From contig WION01000106.1 of the NCBI GenBank assembly GCA_015039365.1, positions 62,001 through 126,000 on the forward strand: a DNA stretch of 64,000 nt. Direction: 5' to 3'. The DNA is from Amanita rubescens. Its lineage: Eukaryota > Basidiomycota > Agaricomycetes > Agaricales > Amanitaceae. The first letter of the stretch is position 1; every line of letters begins with the position of its first letter. The notes under the pieces were generated by a model, which was given only the letters and a program-made list of their open reading frames with translations, had not been told where the DNA came from and did no database searches. The position numbers were made by a program, and so were the translations under genes. This document shows positions 20,794-32,356 of this stretch, one piece after another.

Positions 20794-22476
20794 CTAGTGC
20801 TTGACGTCTACGTCGGGTTTATAAGGAGGAAGATTTAATTCTTCTAATACCTCTTTGCATATCTCGAGCCATGCTTCGCCCAACTTCGTGAAATCTGACA
20901 CCTGTTCCAGGGGCCAGGGTATTAGCTCATTTTCCAATCAAAAAAGAAATTTAGTAGGCTTACTTCATTATACACTTGTGCACTGCACCTCGTCCACCAA
21001 TTCCCATTATGAACAAAGTACGCCGAATAAATCTTTCTCTCCTTCAATAGCTTATCCTGTAATTTAAAATAAACGTCGTTGCTGAGGGGTAACACGTCCG
21101 TTCCGGGTAACGGGAGCTGTACATTGACCATATTGAGAGTTAAATCTCCCTGGGGATCCAACACGCGAGTTTCCAAGATAGACGCGAGAACCTTGCCGCC
21201 TTGGAGTGCAAGGGCGTGACAATAGGTATTAATAGCATGTTCAGAGCCCAGCCAGCGGCGAAATGCAAGAGCAGAGGGGATGGTGAAATATGGGCTGTAG
21301 TCGATCGTGCCATTCCCTGGGGATAGAGGTTAGTCAGGGGACTCTGGAAGGAAACGAGGATGGAGGAGGCAAGCTCACATTCAAACTGCTCGATTAACCC
21401 TTGGCCGGGATAGGAGCGTTCTTCCATTGGGATATATGCGTATGATGTAGGAATCGCGGATTTGATAATGTGTTGATTCCTGTAACATGACCGGTTGACC
21501 GGTGACAGCGATCAGCCAAATTATATATATTACATTGCAAGAATCTTCATACCGCTCCGGGATGTACAATGCACCGCAGCCTCGTTTGACGTACAGCCAT
21601 TTGTGTAGGTTCTGGGGACAACGTTTCGTCAGAATTCTTACACGAAATAATAGAAAGTAACTCACGGTTACCCAGAAATCAGGATTCGCCTCTTCCAAAT
21701 TTATATCCATTTCCTGCCCAATAGAATGAGCTGCGTCGACGATACTCAACACGCCTTCCTCCGCGCATATTTTAACCATCTGCTTCCAAGGTAATATGAC
21801 ACCTGGGTTGGACACGATCGAGTCGATAACGGCCACGCGATTCTTGCCTGGAGGAAGGGAACGAATTTTTTCACGGAACAAGTCAATGATTTGGTCATGC
21901 GAAAGTGGGAAATCAAGGTCCAGAACGGCGAGGGTGGGATACGGCGGTCTGTTCGAGAGATACTGGGCGGTGCGGTAAATAGAGTTGTATGTTGCGTTTG
22001 CTGGACCCAGAGTAAGTGGAACTCCGGAACAAAAGTGGGGTTTTAGTACGTACTGACGAGGATCGCATCTCCCTTTTCCCATTCGATGTTTCGCAGGATG
22101 GTGTTGAGCCCCACAGAGGCGTTCGCGACTAGCACGACTTCGTCCGTTTTGGCGGCGCTGATGAACTTGGCTATTTGTTCCCGCATTTCGACGAGCCTTG
22201 GCATATAAGTTATGCGGTGGAAGACGTCTGGTTCCGCCTCCGCCTCGAGCGAAATCTCATTGGCGGCTTTGAGAACAGGCAGTGGAGTGGATCCAAATGA
22301 TCCTAAGAAATGCGATGATGACGAAGAGCTCTGAAAGGAGGGTAGAGCGCCGAACCATGGTTGAGATTTATATATCCAGGGTCTATTGCAAAATATTTGA
22401 GTAGATCGTGGCCAAATTTAGGTGGGGGTTGGGCGTAAAGTGCCTCAGTGTCTAGAGCTTCGAGGCTGATTACCAT
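20794..22476 (-). CDS. PLP-dependent aminotransferase class V (isopenicillin-N-epimerase/LolT-like)
   Basis: Seven exons in phase give 441 residues: 22476-22356, 22302-22054, 22000-21666, 21611-21553, 21479-21379, 21316-20964, 20901-20794. Family marks in order: INLNHGSFGSTPLPVL near residue 35-50 (substrate/PLP entry loop), VLVANASVGLNTILRNI (helix after the cofactor loop), VAVIDSIVSNPGVILP, then the cofactor aspartate and following residues in IVDAAHSIGQ, and the Schiff-base lysine in NLHKWLYVKRGCGALY. The C-terminal small domain has DYSPYFTIPSALAFRRWLG. Such enzymes act on cysteine-derived or amino-acid substrates (epimerases, C-S lyases such as the ergothioneine enzyme, secondary-metabolite enzymes). 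The exact reaction cannot be read from sequence. Probably cytosolic, since no signal peptide is seen. Confidence 0.88.
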
Positions 22477-23496
22477 GACTCGGAATTGATAAGATAAAGA
22501 GATAAAAGCCGCGGTATTATTCTATTTTTAGTACAGCTGACGTCAAGTCATGTGCAGTAAACTAGATTACCTCTTATTGTTTTATTCTCAACTAACTATC
22601 GCATTTCGCTGCTTGGAATGACCATTTATTCGGTTTCAGGTACTGTACCTGTATATCTGTATACAATACGCAGAGCAAGAAAACTGCTTGTCTACTACCA
22701 GGTGTTCTTCCGACTTCGAACGAGGCCAAAATCACGGTTTTGATTGCGTGATTCAGTTTGGCATCCGGCCCCCGGTACCTCAACTGGGAAGAGGCGTAGC
22801 CAATGCAGGCCACCATTACGCAAGCTATATGACGTTGATGCGAGGAGGCGCGGGAACTAGCGGTAAGCAACACGTTTACCGGGATCCGTACCTGGCGGAA
22901 CTGTCACAGAACTCGAAAATCTTTCGGAAAATGCCATCGCCATTCAAGTCGTGAACGGTGGGTGACTCCACGCGCAGACGAAAGAGATTGAATGACGCTA
23001 GCTGGGATAACTCTCCGTAAATCACGGGTAGACCTTTCCAAAAGAGATAGAGTACTAGGAAGGTGCGTTTATTGTTTCGTATTCAAACTCACCAGACATA
23101 TGATATGATCAAAATGTGGTTCCCCCGCCCTTTGTTCCCGTTAAGGGAAACTCAACTTGGACATCCGACGCATGGGAAGTACTCTTGGCCGCAGCTGTGA
23201 GACTAAAGCGATCCTGAAAGCTTGATGGGTAAGTGTGCTGTGTCCGACTCGCGCGGCGGTTTGTCAACAAACGTGGAGGAAGGGATTGCGAAACGAATAG
23301 TATGGGGAAGTGAAAGGAGGCTAGTGGAGGAAAAAACCTCCGTATACGTATGATATATGACAAAACCGCCGGCGTGATCGCTGGACATACCAGATATAAC
23401 ACGGAAATCTCCGAGTGAATGATCATGATTTTGATTGCAAGATCACAACACCTGAGTAATTAAAAACATACACAATGTCAGGGGAATAGCTTATTT
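22477..23496. other. Intergenic, no supported gene
   Basis: Starts with the aminotransferase promoter. Remaining short frames have no recognisable features. Confidence 0.4.
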
Positions 23497-24252
23497 TTAC
23501 GAGCCTGAATCGGTGTCCTTGTATTTTCTTGATAAGCTAGCTATTTTTCGTAAGCTAGCTGGAAATGGATTGAATGCAATAGATACTGGATGAAACGTTT
23601 CATGACGCAGTACTATATACTGGTCCTCGAAACATGAGAAATAGGTCAAGGTCGCACGTGGGGCGGCTTTTTCACGAGTAAGCGGCGTAGTGGAAGGGAT
23701 CATCGCAAGCCTAGTCGCTCAAACCTCACGACGAGATGTGTCAATAGCGGTTGCTATCATTGATAGGCGAAATACTACCTGTGGCGCCGAGGGCTAGAAT
23801 ATCGTCGTTCGACCAGCCTTCCATCGGGACCGCCGAACTTCGATCGGGATTCCACGGACAGACCAGGAAGTGATCATCCCTAATTTCGACGAGAAAACTG
23901 CAGTGTACAGCTTCTTCGGCAAAAAGCGAAATTCAACTTCATAGGTCGCATCAAGATATTTCCTTTAACTGTATGATAAAACGCATACAGGATATACTAT
24001 GCTATCGCCGATACAAACTTATACAAGTATATCAAGGAAGCCGGGTGCTTCCATTATAGTGTGGACAGGATCGCGGATCCCTTTCGTTTCATCTAATTCC
24101 AGATAGTAATGCCCTTCCCACATGCACACCACTTCTCCCTCCTTCCGTCCCTTCTTGCCCGTCGTTTTCTTTCCTGCTTTCTTTTTCCACGGCAAACACG
24201 TAACACTGTCATTTCGCCCTGCATTGCCCCTTCCGCTAAAGTATAGAGTCAA
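23497..24252 (-). pseudogene. Possible remnant of an unrecognised gene
   Basis: Three protein-like minus-strand pieces follow each other in different frames. They are a Lys-rich piece ending MWEGHYYLELDETKGIRD and EAPGFLDILV (to 24019), a piece EEAVHCSFLVEIRDDHF followed by LVCPWNPDRSSAVPMEGW and DDILALGAT (about 23910-23760), and KAAPRATLTYFSCFEDQY followed by IVLRHETFHPVSIAF (about 23670-23560). Composition suggests coding origin, but no consistent spliced model could be made and no family is recognised. Confidence 0.25.
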
Positions 24253-24311
24253 AAGGATTTAAAGGAACAGTTGCTCGCGGGTGTCTCCCATCCTAGCCCG
24301 CGCTGCGCACA

Positions 24312-26547
24312 ATGTCACAATCTCTCGGAAACACGTTAGTATCCTTCCATATTCAAGACTTGGCTGGCTAATATTCCGATTACAGACTGGGGGCCGCATT
24401 CATAGGCGTTGTGATAGCTTCAACGTGAGCATCCGCTTTGGTATATGAACCGAATAATGACTAAATTATGCGCATATAGTCTGCTTGGAGGTCGGTTCGT
24501 CGTTGCCGCATCCCCAGTTCACGACTAACTCGCGTCAAGTGTCTCTCATACAAGCGTGGTATTACTATACGCATCAGAACGACAGATGGCCACTCAAGAC
24601 ACTGGTAAGCCCTCATTCATACCCATTGCACAGCGCAAATTGAGCTTGATCTTTCAGGTCTCTGCTGTTATGATTTGCGATGTCATGCATCAAGCCCTGA
24701 TTACGCATACAAGTCCGTTGTTCTCCTCACTCGTTGCGCATTCAGGCTAACGCGAGCAGTTTATACTTACCTTATTACATACTTTGGAGAAGCTGCTCAG
24801 CTAGGGAACATCGTCTGGTACGTTTTCTTACCGGGTATATGCGCATGTCTGACTCGGACGGGCTCTTGCTATAGGAGTCTTATCGTAAGTGAAGGTTATC
24901 TTGCCTATTCGCATCCCATCGTAACTCCTCACGACAGGCCGAAGTTTTGTTCAACGTAAGTTTCGATCATTTGCAAGACATGCACCCAATAACGTTGCGA
25001 TTCCAGGGTCTCACGTGTCTTCTGGTCCAAAGGTACGGAACTTGGACAAAATGGCCCGAATAGTAAATTTAATTCCGCCACCTTCTCCCGATAGCTTCTT
25101 GACTATGCGCGTGTGGCGTAGTAAGTACCCTCGGGGCCTATCATTTTAGGAAGCGCTAACCTTTAATGTGTTAGTGAGCAATCGTAATATTTGGGTGACT
25201 TCTATCATCGTGAGTCAAGCTTCAAGTCTTACGCCGTCGTCATTGGCGCATTCATTCATGGCTTAAAAATAATATTGGCAGGTCATTTTTGTCGTTGGAG
25301 AGTTCGGTGAGTCTGTCAGTAATCCTACTCGTCAATGATACTCACAGCGTGGCAGTATGTGTCATTGGTTAGTATCGGAGGCTTTACATATACGAGGATT
25401 CTCATTAACTCTTCTTTTTTTGCAGTATACACGGGCTTGGCGTACGTACATAATATTCTATCATTTTCAAGAGCAGCGTTCAAGCCAGGCGACGTCCTCC
25501 AGGTTCCCCATGCAAAACTTTATCCAACTGGCGACTCTCAAGGTAAGCTAAGCTTTTGCGGGAGGTTAATACATCTAACCTCTATCAACAGCGACTGTCG
25601 ATAGCAGTAAACGCCCTAGCCGCAGCGGGTGATGTGTCAATCGCAGCCGTACTATGCCTGTTGCTCCATAAATCCCGAACAGGCTTCCATAGGTGATGTA
25701 CAAACTTCGAGCTTCTACTACGTACTCATCGTGAATCAGGTCCAATACCATGATCAACAAGCTCGTCAGTAAACCCCGTTGACGTTCATATTACAAAACT
25801 TACACGTGGCAGATTCTGTTTTCGGTTAACACTGGTCTTCTCACAAGGTCTGTTTTTCTTGAAATTGTACCTACGTTATCGGGCTGACTTGATTTTCCTA
25901 GTCTATGCGCCCTCGCGTCCCTGATTTCGGTTGATCACATTCCTAATTCATTGTCATTTTTTGCTAATTGATATCTTAGATCGTAGTCGCTGGGGAAAAT
26001 TTCATCTACATCGCTTTCTACTTCTGCATTGGGCGACGTAAGTACACCCCCGCCTTCGCTCGCGGTTGGTATTGACGTAACTCGAACAAAGTTTACTCCA
26101 ACTCGTTGCTGGCCACGTTGAATGCAAGAAAGATGATTCGGGGCGGGGACGGCGGTTTCCAAAGCACTGGCGAAGATTATTCATTCTCTTTGCGCGATGT
26201 ACCCAAGAACACGACAATTGGTTCTAGGGTATGTTCCCTTCCTGTTTTGAGTCGCGCTAGTAGCCCGCTGGAGTTTTCGAATGCGGTGCTACTGCGCGGC
26301 GAAAATTTAATGTTGCTGACTTCATTCACTTGAATAGCGGACTGCTGACATCTCAATCAGGATCGACACTACCAAAGCTACGGAGTCGGACAAAAATTCG
26401 GCTGGCAGGGATATCCGACGGAGCAGTTTGGAATTGGCGCTGAATGAGAAGGAAGACTCGACCATCGTGGGTGTTGTATTGCCGCTTTCGAATGTATTGA
26501 TACTGATCACATTTCGAAAGAAGGTTAACGGCACGGACTACCCATGA
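24312..26547 (+). CDS. Seven-transmembrane protein of the DUF6534 type
   Basis: The gene runs from ATG 24312 to TGA 26547 in about 17 short exons with GT..AG introns of about 40-75 bp. Readable exons in order: MSQSLGNT, LGAAFIGVVIAST, VSLIQAWYYYTHQNDRWPLK, VSAVMICDVMHQALITHT, YTYLITYFGEAAQLGNIVW, FLTMRVWR, NRNIWVTSIIVIFVVGEF, AVNALAAAGDVSIAAVLCLL, ILFSVNTGLLTS, LCALASLIS, IYIAFYFCIGR, and YSNSLLATLNARK in the last membrane-proximal exon. The order matches the family of Agaricomycete multispanning proteins in which the last helix is followed by YxNSLLATLNxR. The cytosolic tail (about 26110-26547) is Ser/Thr and charge rich. Location is a membrane and function unknown. The overall call is firm, but individual small exons (24860-24960 and 25290-25500) are less certain. 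Confidence 0.78.
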
Positions 26548-27309
26548 AAATGATGAAGAGAAGATTCTTGCTTCTTTTGTTATTATTGTTATAGTCAGTC
26601 GCTGCAGGGCTTGGGGCTGTTGTTGCTTGAAGTAAAAATAAAAGTTGAGTACATATCGTGTAGTATGTTTTTATATTTGGTGTGCTTGGCGCGTGTGGAG
26701 TTTATTAATTATTCTCCGTGACGTTTTCGACTTTGTTATTCGTTCACGTTCAGAGGAAGGTATATAGAACCTGGAATGCAATTGTGCTAAAGGAATAGTA
26801 GTGATTCTTTTTAATGATATGATATTGATGGATGACTCATTTATGGACTTTGCGATGGTCAACGGCGCGCAGCCTTTACGAGAAGTGGAAAGAATGAATG
26901 TATTGATGCAGGGTCGGCACGGACTTTTCCGCAACGCCGACCATGATAACCATATTTAGCGCAGCTTGCGTACGACGGTCGGCATATACTTCAAAGGCGT
27001 ATGGCCACGTCTTTGCTGCATTCAAAGTTTACGAATCGATCTGGATAACATAATCTGTATGTCGCTCTGACCGGGATAGTTCTAACCGTGCCAGCTACGT
27101 AACATGTTCACAAATCAACAGAATGAACACCAGTGGCAGCATGCCACTGCAACGACAGCGGCCGGCACACGGTCACGTCATCCAAGCCTCTGGCAGCATC
27201 ATGTTTACGAATCGATCAGCCGTTGTGATCGAATGGCAGGTATTCTAGCATATATCAGTCTCGAATTCAGTGTATTGGAGCAACGACGTCGACAAGCAAC
27301 AGTACAGTC
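26548..27309. other. Intergenic, upstream of a broken SDR
   Basis: AT-rich sequence. A 15-nt word TTTACGAATCGATC occurs twice (about 27027 and 27204). No gene. Confidence 0.45.
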
Positions 27310-27892
27310 ATGTCAAAAGTCATTCTTGTCACAGGTAAAGTGAAACACTATCTCAGGCTGTCCATACACGTCGTTCATACCTTAGTTACGCAGGTGCCAA
27401 CACTGGTATTGGTTACGAACTTGTGAACCTGGTAGCCCAAAAAGGTCACAACGTGTATCTTGGTGCCAGGAACGAAGCAGCTGGCGGGGAAGCTGCGTGA
27501 GTGCCCCCTAGTATGCCTTTTTCATCGTCATTCATTCATATGACGACAGTGAGAAGCTAAAGAAGGAGAATCTCGACGTCACGTTCGTCCTGCTCGATGT
27601 CACGAGTATCGAAACTATCAAGGCTGCAAAGGACTCAATCGAGAAGAGTGACGGCAAACTGGACGTGCTCGTCAATAATGCGGGTAAGGTTTAACTCTCC
27701 TATACTGGGGAGCCAATTAACCAAAATGCAACCACGATTTTGCGTACAGGCATCGGAACGTTTGGAAGGGACCAAAATGCCAGCACGGCCGACGTATCCG
27801 CCATCCGGGATTGCCTTGAAGTTAACCTGATTGGTCTGGTACAAACCACTACAACGTTCTTACCTCCCTCGTCTGCGAATTGGATGCAATAA
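27310..27892 (+). pseudogene. Truncated short-chain dehydrogenase, SDR2
   Basis: The first three exons match SDR1 exactly in size and phase (27310-27334, 27394-27496, 27550-27683) and keep TGANTGIG and LDVLVNNAG. Exon 4 starts at 27750 and reads normally to LVQTTTTFLP. The sequence then jumps to a segment like SSxNW and stops at TAA 27890-27892. Compared with the paralogues, the stretch for LLRASPQAVILNV is missing and the frame shifts, so the catalytic Ser and YxxxK pair and the whole C-terminal half are lost. It cannot be an active SDR. Low divergence from the intact copies suggests the break is recent. Confidence 0.8.
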
Positions 27893-28912
27893 TGGAATGG
27901 AAGTATTTCTGAAGCCCCTTATTCACCTTTCAATGGCGATTGCTACTTCCTCCAGGTCAGTAGTTAGATTTCTAAGAATGATAGCTCAATTGAAGGACCG
28001 ACAGTTTGAGTTCTTATAATGGCTACGGCCCAGAGATACAGAACATGGTTTGGGTTCAACTAGCTTCAATAGGGCGACGAACATCAGGCTACAGTACTAC
28101 AGCTCTAGCTTTAGCGGAGATCTCAGGGTTTGGGGGGGGGGGGCCGCGGAATCCGTTGGCCCATAAGTAGGCGACACCGCGGGTCCGTGCTCAGCGATCG
28201 CAGACCTTCCATAGGTAGGCACACCTAGCATTGAGTTAAGATAGCGGCAGGGATCTAAGTGTCCAGGCTGGAACAAAACTTCACTAGCACCTGATAGTAC
28301 GCATCAGTCAAATGTTGTAGGCCTACTAAATGGAAGGGGAGCATACGCTGTACAGTTATCCAATCAGATCGAATGCGAGGTAGTACTAGTAGATGACGTC
28401 AGGATCGAGAGAATAATCAGATCAGACAGTGCTTAAGTAGCCTGGAGTACGCAAGGTAATCTAGACGATGGATAATCGGATGGCGCGTTTCGATAAAGAA
28501 CTGCGAGCGAGCGGGATGATGCGAGTGCGTTCCTGGTCGCATAAAGTTCCCGCAACCTGAAAGGTGAAGGGTTAATTTATGGTTGAGGACAAGTAATCTC
28601 ACGCGAACTCCTCGTCTGCGCACTAACGTCTCGCAGAACAGGACGCACGTCGCACGACGTCATGATTATGTGATCCCAGTTGCATCCCATCGTCTTCGCT
28701 AGCGCCATCAAAATAAGCCTTGTCCCGAGAGGACGGAAGTATTAGCTTACGCTCAGGCGTGGGGTCGGGAATCATGATAGATCTGTTATCTCGTGCAGGT
28801 TGCCCCAATGACTGAACAGCTGAAAGGTACAATTACCTCAGTTCACGCTCAAGTCTTGTTGCAAGGACTACTAACTATAATACACATGCGATTACATTGT
28901 ACTCGTACTATG
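27893..28912. other. Intergenic with a 12-G run, no supported gene
   Basis: Holds a homopolymer of 12 G at 28132-28143. Nothing else is supported. Confidence 0.5.
28132..28143. repeat. Homopolymer run of 12 G
   Basis: GTTT followed by twelve G and then CCGCGG. Could be real or a sequencing/assembly artefact. Confidence 0.9.
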
Positions 28913-29968
28913 CTAATATCCACACTGACCGCACCACCCACAATCAGATCCACACGCCGTGTAATCCGACGCTTGTCGGACCCCCCACATATCCGTGTAG
29001 TAACTTGAATCGTCGTCGTCATAGTCTCTGGAATATGTCGATATCCAATCACTTTTGAAACTCTTGGAGATATCGCAGGCAGCAGCAACGAGCGATTGAT
29101 ACCTCTGCTCGCTCCCTAACACTTCCAAGAGGTCTGTTTCATGGCCTCGAACCCATTCTGCGGATGGAAGTGCCCGAGCGGTCTCTTTCTCACCGATGTC
29201 ATCAAACTCGTCGACACGAACAATAACAAGCATGCCAGGCGCCAAGACTTGCAAAAGGTAAAAGATATCTGAGATGGGAGTAAGAGAATCGATGAAGAGA
29301 GTGTGGTTGTCCCGGTTTTGGCGCCGAGCATCGAACAGCCGGCTATGCCGAAACATTTGATTCCACACTTCGTGCTTCTCTCCATCCAGAAATGACGTAA
29401 ATGATAGAGGGAGGCGGAGTTGAGCGTCCCTGCCTTGGCTGATTTCTCCATGGAGGAATACAATCTGGATTATGTACTCAGGCGAACGACAAATCGAGAA
29501 CATAACGAATGAGTAGCGCACAGTATCGATATCATTGTCCTCTCCCTGACCGCTCCAACCGTGGATATCCACTAGTTCCTTCTCCTTCTTCCTCAAGAAA
29601 CCGTGTGCACGACGGTACGCATCCTCGAGCTCCGCGTCATCTAGGAAAGACAACCCAGTTTGATGTGCCCAGGATGTCTGACGATAAACGGGATCGAATT
29701 GCACATAAGGTCCTTCGCCGCCCATGGTCACCGGAATGGCTTCGATCACTCTAGATATGAGAGCGGGGGGAAGCTGAATCGAACGGTTTCGGTCGAAAAT
29801 AGAAACGGCAGTGCACGTGATGAAGTTGACTGTGCTCTGATGAAATTGTCTTTGACAATGTCGACCGCGACGCTCGCGAGGTTCCATTTTCAGCTTAACG
29901 ACTCGGAGCATACCGTCTAGAATGGTTAAATGTTTAAGAGCGTAGAAACAAATACCACCGGACGACAT
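28913..29968 (-). CDS. Hypothetical protein, about 351 residues
   Basis: A long open minus-strand frame with ATG at 29968. The central part (about residues 75-300) has balanced protein-like composition (WAHQTGLSFLDDAELEDAYR; RLPLSFTSFLDGEKHEVWN; LFIDSLTPISDIFYLLQVL; GMLVIVRVDEFDDIGEKE). The C-terminus is Asp/Tyr-rich and then Cys/Gly-rich (CGSDCGWCGQCGY). The first 40 residues look less like coding sequence, so the true start may be a spliced upstream exon. I do not recognise the family and see no signal peptide or membrane segment. Confidence 0.5.
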   Translation of the reverse strand: MSSGGICFYALKHLTILDGMLRVVKLKMEPRERRGRHCQRQFHQSTVNFITCTAVSIFDRNRSIQLPPALISRVIEAIPVTMGGEGPYVQFDPVYRQTSWAHQTGLSFLDDAELEDAYRRAHGFLRKKEKELVDIHGWSGQGEDNDIDTVRYSFVMFSICRSPEYIIQIVFLHGEISQGRDAQLRLPLSFTSFLDGEKHEVWNQMFRHSRLFDARRQNRDNHTLFIDSLTPISDIFYLLQVLAPGMLVIVRVDEFDDIGEKETARALPSAEWVRGHETDLLEVLGSEQRYQSLVAAACDISKSFKSDWISTYSRDYDDDDSSYYTDMWGVRQASDYTACGSDCGWCGQCGY

Positions 29969-30008
29969 CAAGCGGTTGGCAAATCTGTGGCATTTTTTGA
30001 TCTAGCGA

Positions 30009-30052
30009 GCCCGGCCCGGGGGTGAGTGCTTCGCGAGTCCCCCCGGGGGGCC
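30009..30052. repeat. G/C-rich imperfect palindrome
   Basis: GGCCCGGGGG on the left faces a CCCCCCGGGGGGCCC stretch on the right across about 18 nt that include TTCGCGA. It can fold as a strong hairpin. No gene is associated. Confidence 0.5.
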
Positions 30053-30377
30053 CTCTCGTTTTAGTGCTGACGTCGATACCAAGGCAAAATCCCCGGAAAA
30101 CATTTATGCTCTGGACTAGGGCAGTGCAATTGTAATATAGTCTACCCAAATACAAACGAATCGCCTTACTCGCATCGCCAGCGTGCGGTGTATTGTCCCA
30201 ATGATGAAAAATTGGCATCATTGTACGTTGAAAGCTTCATCCACCAGCTGTGATAAAAACCCTTTGCAAACATTGGGATCGTTGAGAGAGGCCGGGTCTT
30301 TGGTAAAAGGCCTTCGAGGTACGACCTAGTGAGTGATAAGTAACAGACCAGACACATTTATAAGGAACATACCACTG

Positions 30378-30572
30378 GCTGGACGATTTGGCTTTCAGGT
30401 ATATATAGCAGAATTCGACAAAGATCAAATGCTACCACGATCGATGTCTCTGTCATTCAGAGTTGCCGTATTAGCCTGGATATCTATGACGCTGAAGTGC
30501 GGCAAGACAGCATATCGGTTCTTCAGCATTAAGCACTATCTCCAACAACACTAAAATCACTGTTGACTGAGT
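30378..30572 (+). pseudogene. Inverted, internally deleted copy of the SDR4 plus neighbour-gene locus
   Basis: The first part (about 30378-30470) matches the minus strand of SDR4 around its third intron and exon 4 start (acceptor, then IAEFDKDQ, TTIDVSVIQ). The sequence then passes at about 30476 into the last exon of the gene at 31124-32292 (NIYDAEVR, then VLQ, ALSTVSNS, TKS). The order and relative orientation of the two parts equal those at 33-31 kb read on the minus strand, but about 1.6 kb between them is missing. No open frame remains. Confidence 0.7.
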
Positions 30573-31123
30573 TTGGATCTGCGGCTCGCTCCTAGCCATT
30601 CATAGATGCCACGAAACCACTGAAAATCTCAAGATAAATGCTCGAAATTTCAACGACATATCCTGCCGAAGTGTAAGACCTGATTCGGATGACCAGGATT
30701 CTGCTCTGAGCTAAGCTGATTCGAACTGAAAACAAATTTTGTGTGGATTGTTGAGAATAACTGGTCTTGGCAGATGATAGAGGAAAAAATCGAAACTGAT
30801 CTCCCCAGAGCATGAGCAGATCATTGTAATAGTAGATGACCTCAAGAGTAGCTTGGGAAACGAGCTTGCACGCATACGACGACAACAGTAATATGTATAT
30901 GTTGACATTCCTATAATATCATGATTTTTGTGACAGCTTCCCAACAGTATTATATTAAGGACACATGCCCGCTTGCGCGGCAATACCTGTTTTTAAAGTT
31001 TCAGCCACGGAACGACTGCCAAGATGCAAAGGACGTACGAAAGATAAAGATGATTGTCATACATCTGAAGCACGATTATATTGCCAATGATATGGTATGG
31101 AACTGATAAATCTCAATACTAAT
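30573..31123. other. Intergenic, no supported gene
   Basis: AT-rich, short frames only. Confidence 0.5.
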
Positions 31124-32292
31124 TCATAACGACAACGCCCAAACGTACGCAGTAGTCAAGAGCGATTTAGTGCTGTTGGAGACGGTGCTTAATGCTCCCA
31201 GGACGTTGAAGGTAGTACCCATACCCTGAAGAACCGATATACCATCTTGCAGTACAGACCGCACTTCAGCGTCATAGATATTCAGGCTGATAGTTTCTTG
31301 AAAAGCCTCAGTGACGTTCAGATGCGAGGATGGATTCGGAACGTCCAGGCACCCAACGAACCATGAAGTGTTTGTGAACTGTGAAGGGATTTAGTAAGCA
31401 CCAACATTCTAGACCGAAGACAACGTCTTACATGTGCCGTAGTCGGGAGTCAAAGCCGCATCTATGATGGGTTCATTTACAACTTCGATCGCGACCACGT
31501 TCGAAAAGTCCGGGATGAGGTGGTCAAGACGGCGCCCCGAATAAGCGCCCTGTGGTAGTTGTACTGATTCTAATCAAGCTCGTTAGAACGATAGTAGTAA
31601 CCGATACATATCCAAATCACTCACATAAAACTGCACGATTGGAGTACATCTACACAAAATCTCGTGAGAACGCATAATTCGAGGTGAAAGATATCGAGTT
31701 TCTCACAAACCGGTGAATGGTTGACGGGGGATTTGAACTTCAAGTGCCCCGTGTTGTTCTAAAACGGTGACGATGCCTGCATCTTTAAGTTGCGTTGCTC
31801 CTCGCATCTGAAGTGGAAATGGTTCAGCCCATTTGCGGTTCGCGCAGGGCCTAAATATATCACGAGTCACAACAGGGTTCCCGAAGACTGAAAACTCAAA
31901 TACATACCTTTGCCAGCAGAGGCGATGAGAATGATGGTCTACTCGTTGAAGATATACAACTCTTGGGAGATGGCTGCAGCTGCGGTCTTGGTGATGAGGT
32001 TGGGGGAAGAATTTAGGAACTTTGTTGATGATTTCTGCTGCACGCTCCTCTAGAGGTGCCGGTGAGGGCTGAGATCTGAGAGGTGGCCAATTGGCAATGA
32101 GCAACTAAAATCGATTAGAATAACGCGGTCACCGGTCGAGCAAATGTGCCGGCTTACTACGAATGAAGATGGGAAAAGGATCCTACGAATCTCGGTCGGA
32201 AGGCTGGAAAGTACTTTTAGCTTGAAAATGTAGTGTCTTGATAACAACACGGAACGATTGCGGACGTTTACTTGAACATCCAAATCTGGCAT
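31124..32292 (-). CDS. Multi-exon hypothetical protein
   Basis: ATG at 32292, TGA at 31126-31124. The first exon (32292-32161) encodes 44 residues with LSSLPTEIRRILF, faintly like the start of an F-box. The second begins LLIANWPPLRSQPS. A third begins CANRKWAEPFPLQMRG and ends EVQIPRQPFT. Later exons read SVQLPQGAYSGRRLDHLIPD followed by FSNVVAIEVVNEPIID and, last, FTNTSWFVGCLDVPNPSSHL then NVTEAFQETISLNIYDAEVR, with several N-glycosylation-type NxS/T sites. The small exon around 31600-31640 does not join in phase in my hands, so the middle is provisional or carries a frameshift. No family is recognised. Its 3' end is duplicated at 30476-30572. A telo-box-like AAACCCTAAC lies just upstream of the ATG (32301-32310). 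Confidence 0.5.
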
Positions 32293-32300
32293 GCCCTCGG

Positions 32301-32310
32301 GTTAGGGTTT
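32301..32310 (-). promoter_or_regulatory. Telo-box-like AAACCCTAAC
   Basis: On the coding strand, 8 bp upstream of the ATG at 32292. Confidence 0.35.
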
Positions 32311-32356
32311 ACACGTTTACGCGTTACTACGATAAGTACTACAAATACATCGTCAT

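Noticed and set aside
31480..31530. VVAIEVVNEP segment as a glycoside hydrolase family 5 active site
   Set aside because: NEP recalls GH5, but none of the other GH5 segments is present, and the surrounding exons do not fit.
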